Below, piece by piece: positions 1 through 10,600 of a stretch of DNA of 64,000 nt. Source of the stretch: Sipunculus nudus (lineage: Eukaryota; Annelida; Sipuncula; Golfingiida; Sipunculidae). Both the position numbers and the translations under genes were made by a program. Numbering within the stretch: position 1 is the stretch's first letter; each line of letters starts with the position of its first letter. The stretch is from NCBI GenBank assembly GCA_026874595.1, contig CM049313.1, forward strand, positions 78,670,659 to 78,734,658. Direction: 5' to 3'. The notes beneath the pieces were generated by a model. The model searched no databases. It saw only the letters and a list, made by a program, of their open reading frames with translations, and was not told where the DNA came from.

Positions 1-1278
1 GGCAGGTTTCATCATCGCGTATTAAAGTTTAATAAATCGCATCTTATTATTTTCAAGTTGGGAGCAGCTTTACTGTCATTTATTGGTTCCTGTGTTTTCA
101 GGATGGCTTGTAGGCCTAATTGGTGATTTATATGACCGAAAGGGGGCGCCATCAGAAAATGTTAACAACCCCTCTTCCTTCTCTGCATGTGATGCATCTG
201 TACTGTCCCAAGACACATTTCTGATTCACTCTGGTGCTCCACATCAACGTGTTTAATCTGACTATAAATAATAATAATAATTAAGTGTCTATAGAGCACC
301 AGACACATTGCCCATGAGCGAAATTGCCAAAGGTCTGGACTATATCTGGTTCGCACTGATTTAATTGAAGGGCTATAGGTAATAGAGCTAGGAATTTGAT
401 CCAAAATTTGTAATTGATTAATGGGAACTTGTTCCAACTGATTATCAATAAAAGTCGATTTTTTTACAAGACCAGTGGAAAGTTGAATTAAGCTTAAACT
501 GGATAAAAATACATTTTAACAGCCACAGCTAGATTTATATGAATAATACAGCAAATATATATCTCATATACACATGCATAGAAAAAGGGTAAAAATATCT
601 AACTTACAGGTTAAAGTTAGAGTTTGTCAAGAGTATGAAATAATACAGTTCAGGTACATTAGATTTACATTCATGAAGATGCACAGACAATCATTTGATG
701 ATATTTAAGTATTACTTGGTTCATACAATCTTGGTTTATACATGAGAAAATCTATTCCAGTCTTCTTAAGAAAGTTCCCTCTGTTCATAAAATTGTATTA
801 TGAGACAGCTTGTGATTATTATCCATCATTTTTAATGCATTATTTATTTGTCAATATTCAATATATCCTTATACAGATGACATAATACAAGGTACGTCTT
901 ATTGATAGAACATAGAATCCCCTTTTGTCACCCACCTGACCGTCTCGGGTCACTCAGTCATTTCAATGATTTTATAAAATTGTAAGAAATTAAGTCTCAT
1001 TAATCCAAGTTTTATTTAAAACGCACACTGCCTCATTTGGGCATTAAACTCTACTTTAAGCTGATTGAAACAGGGATAATTATTGATGTCCATATCTGAG
1101 TGAAACTTGCCTCAAGATGGTGGTGGCAGCAACTTCTCTCACTTTGGGGGGCACCAAAACATTACTCGAGAATTCCTTTCACAACAAAAAACCTGCCACG
1201 CGTAATAAAAAACAAATAGCATCGAATGAAGAAGTTTCTGCTCTATTAGGCTGTTCTATGAAACTTTTCATAATTGTT
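1..1278. other. upstream non-coding sequence
   Basis: This AT-rich stretch has no convincing coding exon, RNA gene or recognisable repeat end. The only longer open frame (162-437, minus) is low complexity and matches nothing I know. It could be intergenic or hold an untranslated first exon of the downstream gene, but nothing in the sequence decides this. Confidence 0.4.
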
Positions 1279-3706
1279 TTTTAGCTCAGCTGACTTTCAG
1301 TCATGCTGGGCTATAGCGATGGGTCTTTGTCCGGCGTCTGTCCGTCCGGCCGGCCGGCCGTCCGTTAGCAGGGCACAAATCGTAACCATAGGGGCTAGGG
1401 CTATGAACCCTATGCAGTCTTAGAGGTTCTAAAAAGATCTCCTTGCAAACCTGAAATAAGGTCACAGTGACCTATATTCTCGAAGTTATGGGGTGTGTTT
1501 GCACCCCCTAGAAATAATTCTTTTAGCCAAAATTTTCATCCCAAACCTTCCATCTTTCACATACAGCTCACCTACCAACAGGGGAAGAACCATAATTATT
1601 TTGAGGTCACAAGGTCAAAGGTCAAGGTCACAGAACCAACTTCTTTGAAAAGCCTCAGGATGCATTTTAAGCCAAACCTTTCATCCCAATTCTTTGATCT
1701 TTCACATATAGCTCACCTACTAAGTGGTAGAAGAATCCCATAGATGTTGAGGTCACAAGGTCAAAGGTCAGGGTCACAGGGCCACTTCTTTGAAAAGGTT
1801 GTGGACACATTTCAAGCTAGACCTTTCATTCCAAACCTTTCAGCACTGATATCGCTTCTCTGCCAACAGGGGAAAAGACCTGTCGATTTTGAGGTCAAAG
1901 GTCAAGTTCACAGCACCCTCTTCTTGAGTGGAGTCATTTTCAGCAAACTTTTCAATCTATACTTTCCATCTGTCATATATGCCTTACCTACCAATAGGAG
2001 AAGAAGCCTATTGATGTTGAGTTCAAAAGGTCAAAGGTCAAGGTCACAATATTGTTCTAAATGCTTGTGAACATATTTCGAGTGAAACTGTTCAACCCAA
2101 ACCTTCAGTCTTTCACATATGCCACATCTATGCATCACTGAATTTGATTCAAACTTCATATTTATGGGTCTTTTTGCATGAAGAAATAACTAATTGATTT
2201 TGAGGTCAGCTGGTCAGGAGGTTAAAGGTTGCAGGTCTTAGTTATTCACTCATTGGTTGACAAGTAATTACACCCGGCCAGATGTTAGTGGTTAGTAGTT
2301 ACCCATAATTTAGAAAGATTCCAGTTGATATGTGGTCAAAAGGCCAAGGCCATAGATCAGGGATGTTCACAATAACTTATTTTGTAGACCATCTCTATTT
2401 TTCTTGTTTTCTTGTATATATAACCATATGGCACTCACAACTGGTACATCTCACTATGTGCCCATAATTGTCAGTGACACTTGTGATATATGACTCCCTT
2501 TTGTATCAGCTCATGGAGTGATAAGGATATATCATTAGTGCATAACAAAAACACTGTTGCCGGAATGCTTTAGCCAGGCATTAAGACTATGAGAGTTAAG
2601 TGTTAAGTTTAGCTACTGATTTATAAAATGATGGGAACATTTTGCAGTTTATATCATGGAATCATAGCAATAAACTTAGTTTTCTAGATATCTGAATATT
2701 ATTATAAAAATCATCCGATATACCAGCAAGTGTTTGTTCTGATAATATGTGGGTCTGTACCTGGATTTAGGATGGCTTTATTTGATTACAAGACTCTTAG
2801 TGATGCTTTCTGCATTTCTTTTCTTTTAGGTTTTGCAGTTTACCTACCCTGCTGACCCCATTGAATAGCAAGCTGATAATTAAAACAAATTGGACTTGCA
2901 CTTTTTACATTTGCATGTTCATAAATCTGATATGAGAGCTCTCGCACCTGATCATGCCTTTTGAATTGTTGTGGACATTCATAACTGTTACATTCTTTGA
3001 AGCAATTGCTACAAGTTTAGAGTCTTATTGGAGGATGTGTGACTTGTCAGAAAACCATTATGTCTGCCAGGTAGCCATTTTAGAAATCCTTTTGCCAGGA
3101 CAGTTTCTGTGATTTCTGTGATGTTTGGTCCCTTTTAGAGGATGTTTGTTGTTCAATATCTGACCAGTCAGAAATCCAATATGGCCACCAGGACACCATC
3201 TTTAAATTCCTTTAAAAAATTATCTAAAGAACTATTAAAGTGAATGCAGTGGGATGTATATTAATGTAATCTTGCATTGGGTCAAAGATTTCTTAATAAA
3301 TATGACCATCATTTATGAAAGGTCAGTACAGTTGGCTTGTATTGAATAAAAATTAATATGGAAGCACCCGTTTCACAATAATTCTTGCATGGATTTCCTT
3401 GATCTTTTGCTATATTTTGATCTTATATGTGGCCTGTGTGGTATTCCTTTTGAGACTGACAGGTATCGAGCAAGCTGTGGGATTAGTTCCTGATAGCTGA
3501 TAGCTCAACAACCATACATTTTGCTTCAGACCATCATTCACTATGTTTTAACCAGACATATATGATAAGAATTTATGGCATTGTAGAAAGTTTAAACAAA
3601 ATTGGCATATAGGTTCTGCAACAATTTTACTAGAAGTTGTGAATTGCAGCCCATGATGTCTTAGGTCATGCTTGGCAGCTGAGCGTCATGACACATGGGT
3701 CACTTG
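1279..3706 (+). mobile_element. Helentron-like element, family A (copy 1)
   Basis: The 5' end is a T tract followed by AGCTCAGCTGAC and a partly complementary arm (hairpin), then a GTCCGTCCG-rich stretch. The 3' end at about 3676-3706 reads CAGCTGAGCGTCATGAC, ACATGGGTCA, CTTG, followed by TT. CAGCTGAGC is the inverted copy of the 5' end, placed just inside the 3' hairpin. No protein-coding gene is visible, so it is non-autonomous. The internal part contains tandem modules rich in AGGTCA. Family membership rests on shared ends with the copies at 12371, 19044, 30157, 47955 and 52581. Confidence 0.65.
1470..2120 (+). repeat. tandem ~150-bp modules with AGGTCA clusters
   Basis: About four diverged copies of one module follow each other. 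Each reads roughly: GAGGTCACAAGGTCAAAGGTC, a short spacer, CTTCTTTGAAAAG, an A/T-rich arm, AAACCTTTCATC, then CACATATAGCTCACC. The same module recurs in the elements at 4630-5600 and in the arrays at 51790-52300 and 59053-59340, so it is shared by repeats with different ends. Confidence 0.7.
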
Positions 3707-4016
3707 TTCTATATAATTCTAAACATTCCCCAAACATTTCAAATTTGTTCAAAAAAAAAAAAAAATGGCCTGGAAATTAGCGCATACCTGCATACCTAAA
3801 TCAGTTTGGTAGACTGATTCTCGAGGATAAAAACAGATAATTGAGAATCAAAGATTTTTGGAATATCAATTAATCAATAATCCTTGATAAATGTACGGGT
3901 ACAGGTAATAGGTACAGATACATCTGCATTATGAGTAATACTCTGTGCAAATTATGAATGAAGTTTAAAGCCTACAGACAAATAGAAATGTAATAATAAA
4001 TCCCATTATAATAATT
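3707..4016. other. non-coding, nothing recognised
   Basis: AT-rich sequence between two elements, with an A homopolymer near 3751-3765. I see no gene or repeat boundary in it. Confidence 0.4.
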
Positions 4017-5612
4017 AATTATATCCCCAGACAAAGTCGGGGGATACTATGTTTTCATACCGGTCCCGCCGCCGCCGCATATAAATCTTGTTGGCGCGAT
4101 AACCCAAAAAATTTTTCACGGAACTTTACATAACTTGGTATATGTATAGATATCGGTAAGAGGACGACGCCTATTTAAAATGAGGTCATGACCTTTACTA
4201 GGAGAGTGTCCTTGACCTTGAATAGGTCCAATTTTGGGGAAAATCACACAAACTCTTTAATATCTCGAGAAATCTTGCATAGATTTATCCCAAAATCAAG
4301 TTGATGGAAGATCATGGATAGGGTTGTCATGTTCCAGAAACTGGTGGCGCCACCTATTATTCTTTACTAGTGCCGTTTAATACCCCCAAAATTGCCACCT
4401 TACAGTACTTTGAGCATTATAAGTCAAAAACTAATGGACAGATTTCTTTTATATTATGCATATACATAGGTATGGGTTATGGGATGATGTTTATTTAAAT
4501 TGGGGTCATGACCTTTCCTATGAGAGTGGCCTTGACCTTGAATATTGCCATATATGGTGAAAATCACACACCTCTGATGATATCTCCAGTGTTGATAGCC
4601 ATATGGATTTCAAACATGACTTATGTATGGCCCACCACTAAAGTAAGAACCCTATAGGTTCTAGGGTCATGAGGACAAAGGTCAAGGTCACTGGACTGGC
4701 ATCTTAAAAGATACTGTGGATGTATTTTAAGTCAAACTTTCATCCCAGGTCTTTCATCTTGAATATATAGCTCACTTGCCAATAGTGGATGATCCATATC
4801 AATTTTGGGATCACAAGGTCAAAGGTCAAGGCCACAGGAGCTATCTGTCCAAAAATTAGTTTCTGGATGATAATTCCTGCTTTTTTTGATGTATGGATTT
4901 CAAACTTGACTTGTATATGTTCCATTGGAAAAGCAAGACCCAAATTGATTTTGGGGTCATGAGGTCAAAGGTCAAGGTCACAGGACACATCTTTAAAAAG
5001 ATCTGGATGCATTTTCAGCCAAACATTTCATCTCAGATCTTTCATCTAGCACATATAGTTCACCTACCAAGAGTGGAAGACCCCTATTAATTTTGAGGTC
5101 ACAAGGTCAAAGGTGAAGGTCACAGGAGCCATCTGTCCAAAAATTAGTTTCTGGATGATAATTCCTGTTTTTATTGATGTATGGATTTCAAACTTGACTT
5201 GTATATGTTCCATTGAAAAGCAAGACCCAAATTGATTTTGGGGTCATGAGGTCAAAGGTCAAGGTCACAGGACACATCTTTAAAAAGATCTGGATGCATT
5301 TTCAGCCAAACATTTCATCTCAGATCTTTCATCTTGCAAATATAGTTCACCTACCAAGAGAGGAAGAACCCTATCAAATTTGAGGTCACAAGGTCAAAGG
5401 TTAAGGTCACAGCAGCCATCTGTCCAAAAATTAGTTTCTGGATGATAATTTCTGCTTTATTGATGTATGGATTTCAAACGTGACTTGTCTATGTCCCATT
5501 GGAAAAGCAAGACCCGAATTGATTTTGGGGTCATGAGGTCAAAGGTCAAGGTCACAGGACACATCTTTAAAAAGATCAAGGTCACAGGACCAACATCTTC
5601 AACAAGATTGTG
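4017..5612 (+). mobile_element. family C element, 3' end not recognised
   Basis: The 5' end is a hairpin, TATCCCCAGAC-AAA-GTCGGGGGATA, followed by ACTATGTTTTCATACCGG and a CCGCCGCCGC run. This closely parallels the start of the family B element at 20486. Inside are two GGTGGCGCCACC-type modules (one exact palindrome at 4343-4354) and then a ~288-bp unit repeated from about 4830 to 5600. No 3' hairpin ending in CTAG could be found, so the element is probably truncated or decayed. Confidence 0.5.
4830..5600 (+). repeat. ~288-bp tandem repeat with AGGTCA clusters
   Basis: Two full units and one partial unit start at about 4832, 5116 and 5405 with the words CACAGGAGC-ATCTGTCCAAA. Each contains two clusters of AGGTCA hexamers (for example 5249-5254, 5256-5261 and 5262-5267). 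Units are highly similar, indicating recent tandem growth. Confidence 0.75.
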
Positions 5613-6590
5613 GATTGATAGATGGAAGAAACAATAAATATGCCAAGTGTCAGTATATGCTGCTAAAAATTGGGGCCTATTCTTAAAGGGGGGGGGGCGG
5701 TGCCATGAAATATCTAGTTTTCCTTAATTTCTTGACATGTTAAACTAAGAGTAGGGCTTATTATATATTTTCATTAAAAATCATAAATCGATTTCATCTC
5801 AAACCTATAAACAATGAACATATTTATATAGATCATTTGTTTAAGCTTAATTTGTGAGTATCCATATATTTTTAACTTGCTTATGTCATGATCAATTTTA
5901 AAACAAGCATTTTGCTTCTGTCACATTTTTTTAAAATTCTTTGGTAATTTTGGAGATCTCCAGGTCAATTCATATTTTCCAAGAAAATCTTACATAAAGT
6001 GCTTCAAATAAAATAAAATTTATATTTATAACTAAATGCCAGAACAATAGCAAATGTTCTTATAGGTCAGTCAGTTGGTGCCAGAGAAATATCTCCCATA
6101 GATGTGTCTCACAGTCTGGCAGCATCATCATGCATGCTCATAGGAAGTGCCGGGACTTTAGCCTGAATGGTGAATGTCTGAGTCTGTACCTGTAGCAACA
6201 GCCTAATAATAAAACCTGTGTGAGGTTCCAAATAAGGAATCTCTTTGAACCATATAGTATCATATCAACTCTGCATTATCTGCTGGTCACTGTTTCAGTC
6301 CCCTGCCATAGGAGGGCGGACTACTCAAAGGGTCTGTCTCCATCTGTCCATCCTGCCCTTTTCCTTAACCAAATATTTCTATATGCCCAGCTGCATTCTT
6401 CACCACATTAATGACATGTTAATATTACCTGCAGGTGCCCTACCTATGCTGAACTGCATTCTGAGATCCAAATGAATTTTGCACATTCCATCTGATAAAT
6501 CAGTAAATAAGAACACTTGCGTAGGGTCTGAATATTCACAGAAAACTACTGAAAATCAGTGAGACCACCAAAATGATTTTTCCAAAACAT
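5613..6590. other. non-coding with short G run and a possible element start
   Basis: Contains a G homopolymer near 5690. At about 6296-6325 a GTCCCCTGCC...GGAGGGCGGAC hairpin-like word is followed by CTGTCTCC-CTGTCC, which resembles the head of the other elements here. No matching 3' end was seen, so it is not called as an element. Confidence 0.3.
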
Positions 6591-6591
6591 G

Positions 6592-7064
6592 ACCCAATAA
6601 TCAGGTCACATGTGAACTGGTGCCTAACCATTTTTCTGCAGTGCGTCTGCCCAGGGTTTAAATCACTCATATCCCAGTGGTTTGACTTATCCACCTTAAA
6701 TTTGGCTTGTGTATAGATCTTACATAGTTCTACAGCTATTACAAATTTAGTTGCCCAACTAACAACAATTTTTGCAAGGTGTCCATCTGTTCATCTGCCA
6801 AGGACTAAAATCACTCATATCTCAGCAATGGTTTGACATATCCACCTGAAAATTTGCACATTTAGACATCTTTTGATAGTTTCTCTTTCAAATAACAGGT
6901 GGTGCCCCCTACAATCATGTTTATGTGGCAGCCATTCATGCTCATATGTAACACATCTCATTCTTTTTCCCCTTATCACTCAATCCATGCCTCACTTCAC
7001 CTGTCCCACTCTTTACTTCGGCAGAAACGTAGTTGCTTTGGGACCATCCATATTCTAATTTATA
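6592..7064 (+). mobile_element. decayed family B element fragment
   Basis: Shares with the intact family B copy at 20486-21960 the phrases GGTCACATGTGAACTGGTGC, AAATCACTCATATCTC, GTGGTTTGACTTATCCACC and CATGCCTCACTTCACC. It ends near ACGTAGTTGCTTTGGGACC-ATATTCTAATTT, a worn version of the B 3' end. The 5' hairpin is missing. Confidence 0.55.
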
Positions 7065-7475
7065 CAGCTAAAGCACACAAGGCCCTGTGACCCTGGTTTC
7101 TTACATACCTTTAGTATTTATAACTTTTACAGTGGTATTATAATATATTTTTTATTATAATTATATGATTCCAGGGGCCTGCAGTATTTTCAAGCTTTAT
7201 CAATGTGATATGTAAAAGTAATATTTTTGCCATTCATTGGACAGTTTTCCATATCTGTTAAATTTTAATGTACAGTTCATTATAAGATTGAAATAATGAT
7301 ACTACAATAAGATTAGTAAAATTTGCACAAAAGCACTAGTTTGATATAATTTTCTTCTTAGCAAAATGAACTACTCATTTGTGTGTCATAAACCAAAGAT
7401 CACTTGCTTAAAGTTAGTATAATAATATATTCATCTGTGACAGTATGTTATTATTTTGGCTTGTTTCATTGAAGC

Positions 7476-7630
7476 ATGGATGAACTGACTGCAGCACTGG
7501 CAGGCAGCTTTCAGGTCAGCTCTGACCCGGACAGCACTGCAGCTGCTCATCCCAGGTTTACCCAGTACAAGATAAAAAAACGAGTTGATCAGGAGGAGAG
7601 GAGGAGCCGCATGTTATCTTCACAGAAACA
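7476..7630 (+). CDS. SNUPN: SNUPN coding exon 1
   Basis: Encodes residues 1-51 and two bases of codon 52. It starts [12 protein letters not shown] and runs into the first part of the importin-beta-binding domain ([18 protein letters not shown]). The start is the first ATG of the conserved N-terminus and aligns with the human start. GAAG just before the ATG could be a splice acceptor for a 5' UTR intron. The exon ends CAGAAACA before the donor GTAAGT. Its last ~30 bases are the seed of the minisatellite that follows. Confidence 0.95.
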
Positions 7631-10600
7631 GTAAGTCATATAGGAGGAGGGGCATGTTATCTTCACAGAAACAGTAAGTCATATAGGAGGAGGGGCATGT
7701 TATCTTCACAGAAACAGTAAGTCATATAGGAGGAGGGGCATGTTATCTGCACAGAAACAGTAAGTCATGTAGGAGGAGGGGCATGTTATCTTCACAGAAA
7801 CAGTAAGTCATATAGGAGGAGGGGCATGTTATCTTCACAGAAACAGTAAGTCATAAAGGAGGAGGGGCATGTTATCTTCACAGAAACAGTAAGTCATATA
7901 GGAGGAGGGGCATGTTATCTTCACAGAAACAGTAAGTCATATAGGAGGAGGGGCATGTTATCTGCACAGAAACAGTAAGTCATATAGGAGGAGGGGCATG
8001 TTATCTGCACAGAAACAGTAAGTCATATAGGAGGAGGGGCATGTTATCTTCACAGAAACAGTAAGTCATATAGGAGGAGGGGCATGTTATCTTCACAGAA
8101 ACAGTAAGTCATATAGGAGGAGGGGCATGTTATCTTCACAGAAACAGTAAGTCATATAGGAGGAGGGGCATGTTATCTGCACAGAAACAGTAAGTCATAT
8201 AGGAGGAGGGGCATGTTATCTGCTCAGAAACAGTAAGTCATATAGGAGGAGGGGCATGTTATCTGCACAGAAACAGTAAGTCATATAGGAGGAGGGGCAT
8301 GTTATCTGCACAGAAACAGTAAGTCATATAGGAGGAGGGGCATGTTATCTGCACAGAAACAGTAAGTCATATAGGAGGAGGGGCATGTTATCTTCACAGA
8401 AACAGTAAGTCATATAGGAGGAGGGGCATGTTATCTGCACAGAAACAGTAAGTCATATAGGAGGAGGGGCATGTTATCTGCTCAGAAACAGTAAGTCATA
8501 TAGGAGGAGGGGCATGTTATCTGCACAGAAACAGTAAGTCTTATAGGAGGAGGGGCATGTTATCTGCACAGAAACAGTTAGTCATATAGGAGGAGGGGCA
8601 TGTTATCTGCACAGAAACAGTAAGTCTTATAGGAGGAGGGGCATGTTATCTGCACAGAAACAGTTAGTCATATAGGAGGAGGGGCATGTTATCTGCACAG
8701 AAACAGTTAGTCATATAGGAGGGGCATGTTATCTGCACAGAAACAGTAAGTCATGTAGGAGGGGCATGTTATCTGCACAGAAACATTAAGTCATATAGGA
8801 GGAGGGGCATGTTATCTTCACAGAAACAGTAAGTCATATAGGAGGGGCATGTTATCTGCACAGAAACAGTAAGTCATATAGGAGGGGCATGTTATCTTCA
8901 CAGAAACAGTAAGTCATATAGGAGGAGGGGCATGTTATCTTCACAGAAACAGTTAGTCATATAGGAGGAGGGGCATGTTATCTGCACAGAAACAGTAAGT
9001 CATATAGGAGGGGCATGTTATCTTCACAGAAACAGTAAGTCATATAGGAGGAGGGGCATGTTATCTTCACAGAAACAGTAAGTCATATAGGAGGGGCATG
9101 TTATCTGCACAGAAACAGTTAGTCATATAGGAGGAGGGGCATGTTATCTGCACAGGAACAGTAAGTCATATAGGAGGAGGGGCATGTTATCTGCACAGAA
9201 ACAGTTAGTCATATAGGAAGAGGGGCCACATGTTATCTCAGCTGAAACAGTAAGTCATAAAACAGGAGGAGCCACATGTTATCTCGGCTGAAACAATATG
9301 TCATAATGCAACAGTGTTGAACTCTTGCACTGTTGGATGGGAAAATAATCATAACAGTTGGGGTTTCCTGTAGGCCTGTACTAAGCACTTGTAGTTGTAC
9401 CCTGTACTTAAGTACTTAATTTGGTGTGCTTTTTTGTGTATGGGGACTTAAATTGTTTTCATAATAGATGCATCGCTAATAAAAAAGACACGAGTAAACA
9501 CTTTTGACAGTATATGTTAAGGTATCTTTCTTTACATTTTTTTTACAGCTGACATATTATTTTACTATAATAATACTATTCTGGTCAATTAAAAAAATTC
9601 ATTAGTATTGATATATTGCAAAACTATGCTTAAATATAGTTAATATCAGAAAGCTCTCTGATTTTGCTTTCACAAGAGTGCTAAGTAAGCTACTTGTTTT
9701 TTTTAAGTCTCACAGTATATTGTTATTAAGTACTTCTAGTCAGTAACATGCATAATAGTCCTGTTAATAGCTGTTAAGAGAATAATAAGCAAAAAAAATG
9801 AAAGAAGGATGAAACTTGGTACAACAGTTGTTCAGACCATACGTAATATTTTCAGATATGGGGCCAAGCAGAATTCGCCCAATCTTGGTCAGAATCCAAG
9901 ATGGTCACAGGACCGTAAAATATCAATACATCCAGTTATATTTGTTCTAGAATCCTTTTCAAGTGCACTGTTTCTATGTATCATTACTAGAACATAGATT
10001 GTTCAGGAATGCAGGTAGCTTGTCCTTTTACCAATGGAATTTCCCAAACGCGGTGAAAATAAGGTAGAAAATAAGGGCATTTAATTTAAACACATCATAA
10101 CACTTTTTTGCAGGGTCACTCAAGCATGAAGTTCGGGAAGATGTAAGGGCCGGTGAACCTCTGCCTGTTTATACAGATTTTATATTCCGTGCCCTATTCT
10201 TGTTTGCTACTGATTTTTCATTACATTTTGGAAAAAATATTCTGCTGATCCATTTCAAGTCACTGTATTTTAATTCTAAAAGTAACATTTTGAAATCTTA
10301 ATTTTTGAGGAAAATTCCATTTTCTAGAATTACTCGGAAGATTCAAATCATTTTCATACCGGTTACTTCGGTATTAACATCGTCACATCGTAAGTTGACA
10401 TCGCTCCATGTCACAATTTGCTGGTGCATTTGAAAACATCGCTTGTCAACTTAACTAAATATCAAAGTAACTGAAGTTACCTTGTCAAGATACGCACGTA
10501 TAGGACACATGAAGCTTGAAAATTAATGATTTTAAGGTAAAATTAAAGTGGCCAGTCGGGGTAAGCAAGTTTTTTTCCTGAAGAAAGTTTCCGTGTGGGG

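Noticed and set aside
7631-9303. Regular direct repeats that could suggest a CRISPR array
   Set aside because: The units are fully tandem with no unique spacers, arise from a host exon edge, and lie inside an animal gene.
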